Origin: CAVVSD01 sp963837655 | GTDB taxonomy: Bacteria > Actinomycetota > Thermoleophilia > Solirubrobacterales > Solirubrobacteraceae | Reading direction: 5' to 3' | DNA length: 64,000 nucleotides | NCBI GenBank assembly: GCA_963837655.1 | Contig: CAWIOK010000006.1 | Coordinates: forward strand, 248,001 to 312,000 | Shown here: in pieces, positions 58,871 to 64,000 of the stretch | Position numbering within the stretch: position 1 is the first letter of the stretch | Layout of the letters: each line of letters opens with the position of its first letter | The notes under the pieces: generated by a model | Told to the model about the DNA's origin: nothing | Seen by the model: the letters and a program-made list of their open reading frames with translations, nothing else | The model's database searches: none | Position numbers and translations under genes: made by a program

Positions 58871-60429
58871 AGAACGCGCTTGAGGACCTTCCCGGTGGCG
58901 TTGCGCGGCAGCTCGTCCATGAAGACGACGTCGCGGGGCACCTTGAAGCGCGCGAGGTTGTCGCGCACGTGCGTGCGCACGTCATCCTCGCTCAGCTCCT
59001 CGTCCACGCACAGCACGACGAACGCCCGCAGCCGCTGGCCGAAGTCGTCGTCGGCGACGCCCACGACCGCGACCTCCTCGATCGCCGGATGGTCGGCGAG
59101 CAGGTCCTCGACCTCGCGCGGGAAGACGTTCTCGCCGCCGGAGATGATCATCTCGTCGTCCCGCCCGTCCACGAACAGCCGGCCGTCCATGTCGAGGTGG
59201 CCGACGTCGCCGGAGGACATCAGGCCCTCGATCGTGTCCTTGCCGCCGCCGCCCGTGTACCCGTCGAACTGCATCTCGTTGGAGACGTAGATCCGGCCGA
59301 ACGCGCCGCGCGGGACCTCGCGGCCGTCCTCGTCGTACAACCGCAGGGTCGTGCCGTGCGGTGGGCGCCCCGCGGTGCCCGGCGCGGCGCGGAGGTCCTC
59401 CGGCGTGGCGATCGTGGCCCACGCGACCTCGGTCGAGCCGTAGAGGTTGTAGAGGACCGGGCCGAACTCATCCATGATCTCGTTGGCCAGGTGGCCGGGC
59501 AGCGCGGAGCCGCTCGCGGCGATGATGCGCAGGCTCGAGAGGTCGTGGCGCACGGCGCTCTCGCGGCGCGCCTCCAGCAGGCGCTGGAGCATCACGGGGA
59601 CCACGATGAGCGCCTGGACGCGGTGCTGCGCGATGCCCTCCAGGACCTTGTGCGGGTCGAAGCGTCGCTGCAGCACGAGCGTCGTGGACAGCGTCAGCCC
59701 GAGGTTGAAGTGCGCGAGGCCCCAGGAGTGGAACATCGGGGCCGCGATCATCGTCCGCTCACGGGCTCGCAGCGGGATCATGTCCAGCAGGGCCGCGGCT
59801 GGGTCGAGCGAGCTCGGGTGGTGGCGGCCGGCGCCCTTGGGCGCGCCCGTCGTACCGCTCGTGAGGATCACGACGCGACCGGGCCGGTCGGGCGGAGTGA
59901 GCGGCCCGCGGTCCTCGTGCTCGGGGATGTCGTCCGCGATGTAGCGGTGCATGTCTCCGAGCGCCTCGGCGACCAGGCCCTCGAACTCCTCGTCGTGCAC
60001 CATCGCGACCGGCCGCTCCTCGCGGCAGACCTCGGCGATCTGCGGGCCGGCGAACGACGTGTTGAGGTACAGCATGTCCGCGCCGGTCTTGGACGCGGCG
60101 AGCGTGGACTCGACGAAGCCGCGGTGGTTGCGGGAGAGGATCGCGATCGAGCTGCCCGGGCCGATGCCGTCGGCCTTCCAGCGCCGTGCGATCGCGTTGG
60201 TCCTGGCGTCGAGCTCGGCGAACGTGATCGTGCCGAGCTCGTCGATGATCGCGGGGGCGTCGGGGTACCGCGCCGCGCTCACCCCGTAGCCGGCCGCGGG
60301 CGTCTTGCCCCAGGCGCGCAGCGCCTTCAGACCGCGGACCAGACGGTCGGGTCGCGAGGGCCTGGCGATGCCGGCCCGCGCCAGCGTCCGCACCGTGAAG
60401 AGCTTCGTGCCGAGTTGGGACAGGGCCAC
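58867..60429 (-). CDS. AMP-dependent acyl-CoA synthetase/ligase
   Basis: 520-residue ANL enzyme activating a carboxylic acid to acyl-CoA via acyl-AMP. P-loop ILTSGTTGAPKGA, A5 YNLYGSTEVAW, A7 SGDVGHLDMDGRLFV, hinge GRDDEMIISGGENVFP and the catalytic Lys in PRNATGKVLKR are intact. The N-terminal ~45 residues are hydrophobic-amphipathic, as in FadD-type membrane-associated ligases. Translationally coupled to the P450. GTG 60429; upstream frame extends past a 12-base gap after the hypothetical gene. Confidence 0.9.
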   Translation of the reverse strand: MALSQLGTKLFTVRTLARAGIARPSRPDRLVRGLKALRAWGKTPAAGYGVSAARYPDAPAIIDELGTITFAELDARTNAIARRWKADGIGPGSSIAILSRNHRGFVESTLAASKTGADMLYLNTSFAGPQIAEVCREERPVAMVHDEEFEGLVAEALGDMHRYIADDIPEHEDRGPLTPPDRPGRVVILTSGTTGAPKGAGRHHPSSLDPAAALLDMIPLRARERTMIAAPMFHSWGLAHFNLGLTLSTTLVLQRRFDPHKVLEGIAQHRVQALIVVPVMLQRLLEARRESAVRHDLSSLRIIAASGSALPGHLANEIMDEFGPVLYNLYGSTEVAWATIATPEDLRAAPGTAGRPPHGTTLRLYDEDGREVPRGAFGRIYVSNEMQFDGYTGGGGKDTIEGLMSSGDVGHLDMDGRLFVDGRDDEMIISGGENVFPREVEDLLADHPAIEEVAVVGVADDDFGQRLRAFVVLCVDEELSEDDVRTHVRDNLARFKVPRDVVFMDELPRNATGKVLKRVL

Positions 60430-60440
60430 CGGGCGCGAGA

Positions 60441-61361
60441 CTACGGGAGACGAAGGTCTGACGGCACGACGCCGTCGTCGATGAGCTTGCGGATGTCCCC
60501 GGCGCGCCGCGAGTTCAGGAAGACGTGGCGCTGCCCGACGGACGGCTTCTCGATCAGCAGGCCCGACCCGAGCAGCGCCTCGCCGACCGCCTCGGCCAGC
60601 GCGCGGTCGTTGCCGCGGAACCCGCGCGCGAGGTGCGCGAACTCCGTGTGGTACCCGCCCCACTTGCCCATCCCGTCGAGGCGCTGCAGCACCCGCCGGG
60701 CGACCCGCCGTGCGGGATCGGGGTCGTCGTGCGGGCGCGCGACGGTGGGGCTGCCCTCGTCGGCCAGCATCGCCAGGACGGCCTCCTCGTGCTCGTCGCT
60801 GGATGCCGGATCGGCCGGCCGGCCTCCCAGACGGGCGACCGTCTGCGCGACGCGAAGCGGGTGCGTCGCCCCGATCGGCTCGCGCATGTCGGTCGACGCG
60901 CCCTCGACGACGTGACCGGGCAGCGCGACCGCGAGCGCGCGCAGCCGGTCGACGCCGGCCACCTGCTCGTCGAAGCCCAACGCGGCCAGCTCGGCGTCCT
61001 CGTGGGATGCCGCGCCCTGCATCGCGAGCACCAGGTACCCGTCCAGGTCACCGGCCAGCAGTGCGCCCGGAGCGAGGTCAGCAAGCGCGCCGACGGCGGC
61101 GGCCACGAGCAGCCATGTGCGCTCGTCGGCCGCCTGCGGGTCGGCCCGCAGGGTGGCCGGCGCCGGCGTCACCGCGAGCAGCGCGGTCTCGTCGGCCGCG
61201 AATGCGACGACCACCGGCCGCTCCCGTCCCGAGCGCGGCAACGCGAGCTCCGCGCGCCCGTACGCGAGCTCGGCCGCGAGCAAGGTCCGGAGCTGCCCCG
61301 CCCGCTCGCGCGGCGCGGCGGCGCCGCCGGCGTCGTGCAGCGCGGAGACGAGGTCGTCCAT
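60441..61361 (-). CDS. Conserved hypothetical protein, 306 aa
   Basis: Unrecognised. Acidic, Ala-rich, largely helical N-terminus (~1-140), then a C-terminal domain with RRVLQRLDGMGKWGGYHTEFAHLARGF and RHVFLNSRRAGDIRKLIDDG, which looks like a winged-helix or DNA-binding fold. No signal or membrane segment. Same strand and 11 bases ahead of the ligase gene, so it opens a hypothetical-ligase-P450 unit. ATG 61361; divergent from the riboswitch-controlled gene. Confidence 0.65.
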   Translation of the reverse strand: MDDLVSALHDAGGAAAPRERAGQLRTLLAAELAYGRAELALPRSGRERPVVVAFAADETALLAVTPAPATLRADPQAADERTWLLVAAAVGALADLAPGALLAGDLDGYLVLAMQGAASHEDAELAALGFDEQVAGVDRLRALAVALPGHVVEGASTDMREPIGATHPLRVAQTVARLGGRPADPASSDEHEEAVLAMLADEGSPTVARPHDDPDPARRVARRVLQRLDGMGKWGGYHTEFAHLARGFRGNDRALAEAVGEALLGSGLLIEKPSVGQRHVFLNSRRAGDIRKLIDDGVVPSDLRLP

Positions 61362-61475
61362 CTCGCCGAGCCTACGTGGAAGGAGTCCCGCAAACCCCGG
61401 AGAACCAGTGCGTTTCACGTCTGGACGAACGTACGATGGCACCCGCGATGCAGCGATGGCGCATTTCGGGCTAGT

Positions 61476-61618
61476 CTCCCCCTCGCATAACGCCGAGTCC
61501 CCGCCAAGGAGGCGGGGAGCGGGGGACCCAAGTATGTGGGGCGAACGACTCCTCGGAGTCGAAGCGCAGCTCTTTCAGCGCGAGCCCGTCAGCTAACCCC
61601 GCAGGCGGCCGAAAGAGG
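61476..61618 (+). ncRNA. Cyclic-di-AMP (ydaO/yuaA) riboswitch
   Basis: Several family-defining blocks occur in order: CGCCGAGTCC, GGCGGGGAGCGGGGGACCCAA (split at residue limit, 61511-61531), TGGGGCGAA (61537-61545), a variable hairpin (CGACTCC-TC-GGAGTCG), GAGCCCGTCAGCTAACCCCGCAGGCGGCC (61582-61610) and a closing GAAAGAGGGG. CCCGTCAGCTAACC and GGAGCGGGGGA are hallmark ydaO segments. It leads the CAP-domain protein gene, a typical wall-associated target in actinobacteria. The 3' strand of P1 (GAGGGG) is also the ribosome-binding site of the downstream GTG. Confidence 0.95.
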
Positions 61619-61626
61619 GGAAGCTC

Positions 61627-62166
61627 GTGCCCGCATGCCTGGCCGGCGGCCGTGTGCCGTCCGTCCGTGTTGCAGTTCTCACCGTGATCCTTGCGGTTTC
61701 CGTCCTCATCGCGACCGCGGGAGACGCGTCTGCGAAGCGGACCGTCCGCCTGTCGTCCGAGAACGACGGCGTCGAGGCGCAGGTCATCGCCCTGCTCAAC
61801 GGGGTCCGGGAGTCCCAGGGCCTTCCGGCACTTCGGTCGGACGGCAGCCTGAACGAGGCAGCGGACTCCCACTCGCGCGGCATGGTCACGTCGGGCGTCT
61901 TCTCGCACGACTCGGCATCCGGCACGCCGTGTGAGGTCCGCATCCGCCGCTTCGTCAAGGCGCGTCTCGTGGGTGAGACGATCGCCTGGCTCGCCGGCAC
62001 CCCTGCGGCCCAGCAGGCGCAGCGCACCGTCGACCTCTGGATGAACTCGCCGCCGCACCGCCAGACGCTCCTGACGCCCACCTTCAAGCGGATCGGCGTC
62101 TCCCGCAAGGGCGGGAAGATGTTCGGCCGTCAGGGCGTGGCCTTCACGGCCGACCTGGCCGGCTGA
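61627..62166 (+). CDS. Secreted CAP/SCP-domain protein
   Basis: 179 residues. Signal peptide ~12-36 (VAVLTVILAVSVLIATAGDASA). The CAP domain (~48-170) has VIALLNGVRESQGLPALRSD (two blocks), His residues in ADSHSRGMVTSGVFSHDS, and WMNSPPHRQTLLTPTFKRIGV, the bacterial YkwD-like signature. Bacterial CAP proteins are envelope-associated, with unclear enzymatic activity. GTG 61627 lies 6 bases after the GAGGGG ribosome site that is also part of the c-di-AMP riboswitch P1, so translation should respond to c-di-AMP. Confidence 0.9.
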   Translation: MPACLAGGRVPSVRVAVLTVILAVSVLIATAGDASAKRTVRLSSENDGVEAQVIALLNGVRESQGLPALRSDGSLNEAADSHSRGMVTSGVFSHDSASGTPCEVRIRRFVKARLVGETIAWLAGTPAAQQAQRTVDLWMNSPPHRQTLLTPTFKRIGVSRKGGKMFGRQGVAFTADLAG

Positions 62167-62185
62167 CGCCGGACGAACGGAGAAC

Positions 62186-62216
62186 CCTGATCCGGAGGCT
62201 CTGCCGACGGATCAGG
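62186..62216. repeat. Conserved-loop hairpin, copy C
   Basis: The stem CCTGATCC/GGATCAGG (8 bp, perfect) encloses the loop GGAGGCTCTGCCGAC. On the minus strand the stem includes the stop codon of the DivIVA-like gene; on the plus strand it starts 19 bases after the CAP-gene stop. Loop matches copies A and B. Confidence 0.75.
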
Positions 62217-62676
62217 CGACTTCGGCCGGTTCGTCCTTCCCCTGCAGGCGCTCGCGCCCGCGCTGGACGGCCGCGATGAACTTCGAGAGGTTCACCTCGA
62301 GGGTGTTGAGGATCTCGTCGGCGTAGTCCTCGGCCCCGAGCCGGATCTCGCGCTCACGGGCCCGCGCGTCCTCGATGATGTCCTCGGCGGCGCGCTCGGC
62401 CTGCTTGGTGACCTCTTCGTCGGAGACGAGCTGGTTCTGGCGCTCGCGCGCCTCCTTCACGATCCGCTCGGCCTCGCGCTTCGCTTCGGCGAGCATCTCC
62501 TGACGCTCCTTGACGATCCACCGCGCCTGCTTGATCTCCTCGGGGATCGTCGCGCGCATCTGGTCGAGGAGATCGTAGATCTCCTCCTTGTCCACGCGGA
62601 CCTGATCGGTCAGAGGGACCGGCTTGGCGTTGTGGACGAGGTCGTCCAGCTTGTCGATGAGGACCAGGACGTCCAT
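62212..62676 (-). CDS. DivIVA-domain / SepIVA-like cell-division coiled-coil protein
   Basis: 154 residues. An N-terminal DivIVA-like segment MDVLVLIDKLDDLVHNAKPVP (split at 20) is followed by an almost continuous coiled coil (~30-145) rich in KREAERIVKEARERQNQL. It matches the small SepIVA-type proteins beside coaD in actinobacteria that affect septation and envelope synthesis. ATG 62676; 9 bases after coaD. The gene's stop is within hairpin copy C. Confidence 0.85.
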   Translation of the reverse strand: MDVLVLIDKLDDLVHNAKPVPLTDQVRVDKEEIYDLLDQMRATIPEEIKQARWIVKERQEMLAEAKREAERIVKEARERQNQLVSDEEVTKQAERAAEDIIEDARAREREIRLGAEDYADEILNTLEVNLSKFIAAVQRGRERLQGKDEPAEVA

Positions 62677-62685
62677 TGCAGTTCC

Positions 62686-63192
62686 TTACGTTCGTTCCCG
62701 GGCGAGCTCTTCCTTCAAGCGCTCGGCCACACCCGACGGCACAAGGTCCTCGATCCGCCCTCCGAACGTCGCGAGCTCCTTGACGCCACTCGAGCTGAGG
62801 AAACTGTACTGAGGGCTCGCCATCAGGTAGAGCGTGTCGATGTCCGGCGCCTGCCGGCGGTTGAGCTGGTTCATCTCCATCTCGTACTCGAAGTCCGAGA
62901 TCGCCCGCAGTCCCTTCACGATGGCGCGGGCGCCGATGCGCTGCGCGAACTCGACGACGAGGACGTCGAACGGCTCGGCGCGCACGTTCTCCAGATGATC
63001 CGTGGCGTTCTCGATGAAGTGCAGTCGCTCGTCGATGTCGAAGAGCGTGCGGCCCTTGCGAATCGGGAGGTTCACGACCGCGACCACGACCTCGTCGAAC
63101 AGCTCGGACGTGCGGCTGATCACGTCGAGGTGCCCGAAGGTGATCGGGTCGTAGGAGCCTGGACAGACGGCGATGCGTGGATCAGGAGTCAT
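62686..63192 (-). CDS. coaD: Phosphopantetheine adenylyltransferase
   Basis: 168-residue nucleotidyltransferase of coenzyme A synthesis. The T/HxGH motif is GSYDPITFGHLDVI; VKGLRAISDFEYEMEMNQLN and SPQYSFLSSSGVKE complete the hexameric PPAT signature. ATG 63192 overlaps the rsmD stop by 11 bases. Confidence 0.96.
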   Translation of the reverse strand: MTPDPRIAVCPGSYDPITFGHLDVISRTSELFDEVVVAVVNLPIRKGRTLFDIDERLHFIENATDHLENVRAEPFDVLVVEFAQRIGARAIVKGLRAISDFEYEMEMNQLNRRQAPDIDTLYLMASPQYSFLSSSGVKELATFGGRIEDLVPSGVAERLKEELARERT

Positions 63193-63718
63193 GGGTGTGG
63201 ATTCGGATCAGGGTGTCGCCGTAGCGGCGCTCGTCGGCGAGCGCCAGCTCGAGCTCGAGTGGCGCGCGGCGGTCGCTCTCGCTGACCACGCGCCCGCCGG
63301 GGGCGAGGACGGCGGGCATCAGGGCGGACAGGTCCGCTGCCCATCGCTCCGCTTGGCGGTATGGAGGGTCGAGGAAGATCAGATCGTAGGCGGAGCCACG
63401 GGCGTGTGCGTTGCGCAGTACCCGGAGGGCGTCGTCGCATACCACCTCTGCGACCACTTCCAGCGCCTGGAGATTGCTGCCGATCGCCTCGGTGGCGGCG
63501 CGCGAGACGTCGCAGAACAGGGCGCTGGCGGCCCCGCGCGACAGGGCCTCGATGCCCAGCGCGCCGGAGCCGGCGAAGAGATCGAGGACCCGCTCGCCGT
63601 CGAGGGGGCCGAGGATCGAGAACAGCGACTCGCGGACCCGGTCGGACGTGGGGCGCGTCTCGCGTCCGGGCGGCGCGACGAGCCGACGGCCGCCGTGCGT
63701 GCCCGCGATCACCCTCAT
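63182..63718 (-). CDS. rsmD: 16S rRNA (guanine966-N2)-methyltransferase RsmD
   Basis: 178-residue SAM-dependent methyltransferase. MRVIAGTHGGRRLVAPPG N-terminus, SAM motif I VLDLFAGSGALGIEALSRG, and catalytic FLDPPY (motif IV). Modifies G966 of 16S rRNA. ATG 63718 overlaps the recG stop (ATGA); recG-rsmD-coaD order is conserved in many Gram-positive bacteria. Confidence 0.94.
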   Translation of the reverse strand: MRVIAGTHGGRRLVAPPGRETRPTSDRVRESLFSILGPLDGERVLDLFAGSGALGIEALSRGAASALFCDVSRAATEAIGSNLQALEVVAEVVCDDALRVLRNAHARGSAYDLIFLDPPYRQAERWAADLSALMPAVLAPGGRVVSESDRRAPLELELALADERRYGDTLIRIHTHDS

Positions 63719-64000
63719 GCAGCGACCGGGCTGGTCTCGACGCGCAGCAGCGCATCGGCGAGCAGGGCGTACTCGGGCTCGCCGAGCCTCGGCAGGACGT
63801 CCGCCGCGCAGACGTGGGCGCGCTCCAGAAGGTCGGCATCCTCCGGAAGCCGGGCGACCTCGAAGCGCGCCATGCCGGACTGGCGTGTGCCCGTGAGCTC
63901 CCCCTCCCCGCGCAGCTCGAGGTCGATCTCGGCGAGCGCGAAGCCGTCGCTGTGCTGCGCGAGCGCCTGCAGGCGCCGCGACTCCTTGGGGCCGAACAGC
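63715..64000 (-). CDS. recG: ATP-dependent DNA helicase RecG, C-terminal part
   Basis: Only the last ~94 residues are inside the window; the gene continues beyond base 64000. The minus-strand reading LFGPKESRRLQALAQHSDGFALAEIDLELRGEGELTGTRQSG (in blocks) is the RecG TRG/C-terminal region, where DLELRGEGELTGTRQSG is diagnostic. RecG remodels stalled replication forks. Ends ...RVETSPVAA with TGA overlapping rsmD. Confidence 0.9.
   Translation of the reverse strand, partial: LFGPKESRRLQALAQHSDGFALAEIDLELRGEGELTGTRQSGMARFEVARLPEDADLLERAHVCAADVLPRLGEPEYALLADALLRVETSPVAA

Noticed and set aside
1..64000. tRNA, rRNA, tmRNA, CRISPR arrays, insertion sequences, prophage or integrative elements
   Set aside because: No tRNA-like GTTCGANTC arms in an intergenic cloverleaf, no spaced direct repeats, no transposase or phage gene; the Xer recombinase looks like the housekeeping enzyme.

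Overview
The window is about 64 kb of very GC-rich DNA packed with genes and looks like the chromosome of a high-GC actinobacterium. Gene content and order (recG-rsmD-coaD-DivIVA-like, yceD/rpmF, plsX-acpP-rnc-smc-ftsY, ffh-rpsP-khpA-rimM-trmD-rplS-lepB-rnhB), GuaB1, heterotetrameric sarcosine oxidase and a WhiG/FliA-type sigma factor fit Actinobacteria. I infer the Thermoleophilia/Solirubrobacterales group from protein style only; no rRNA, tRNA, CRISPR array or prophage is visible. No gene-free stretch exceeds 300 bases; the longest are the two riboswitch leaders (38692-38926 and 61362-61626).

Layout. 1-5.7 kb: a DUF559 protein cut by the window edge, a conserved hypothetical, then a co-directional SDR / GuaB1 / MFS / MetE-like run, all four frameshifted. 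5.7-11.2 kb: GT2-GtrA glycosyltransferase, a two-component system, a zinc alcohol dehydrogenase and a LysR regulator. 11.3-17.6 kb: sarcosine oxidase operon in the order soxD-A-G-B, then folD and a pyridoxamine-oxidase-like gene, divergent from the LysR gene across a palindromic promoter. 17.6-23.5 kb: phasin-like protein, housekeeping-type sigma factor, a damaged 2-hydroxyacid dehydrogenase, a secreted Thr/Pro-rich protein, HAD phosphatase, RNase HI. 23.5-31.9 kb: EF-G2, inositol-phosphatase-like gene, membrane protein, WhiG/FliA sigma, XerC/D recombinase, L,D-transpeptidase, HAD nucleotidase, alpha/beta hydrolase. 31.9-38.7 kb: ilvD, two small proteins, thiD, dprA, comM, yraN. 38.7-40.8 kb: a cyclic-di-GMP-I riboswitch ahead of a two-gene operon (DUF3494 surface protein plus L,D-transpeptidase). 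40.8-57.7 kb: core translation, secretion, lipid and chromosome-segregation genes on the minus strand. 57.7-61.4 kb: cytochrome P450, acyl-CoA ligase and a hypothetical, set inside otherwise conserved synteny. 61.4-64 kb: a cyclic-di-AMP (ydaO) riboswitch before a CAP-domain secreted protein, then a DivIVA-like gene, coaD, rsmD and the end of recG.

How the parts work together. The sox-folD block demethylates sarcosine and passes the one-carbon unit to tetrahydrofolate. The two riboswitches tie both cyclic dinucleotide second messengers to cell-envelope proteins. The minus-strand core block is tightly coupled by 1-8 nt overlaps, including TTGA and CTGA overlaps with non-ATG starts.

Most unusual signals: (1) three hairpins with unrelated stems but a near-invariant 15-nt loop at gene 3' ends; (2) the c-di-GMP riboswitch controlling an adhesin-like protein together with an L,D-transpeptidase; (3) twelve single-base indels in seven genes, all in the first 26.3 kb; (4) a hydroxyacid dehydrogenase lacking its catalytic segment; (5) two probable CTG starts; (6) a long inverted repeat between comM and yraN.
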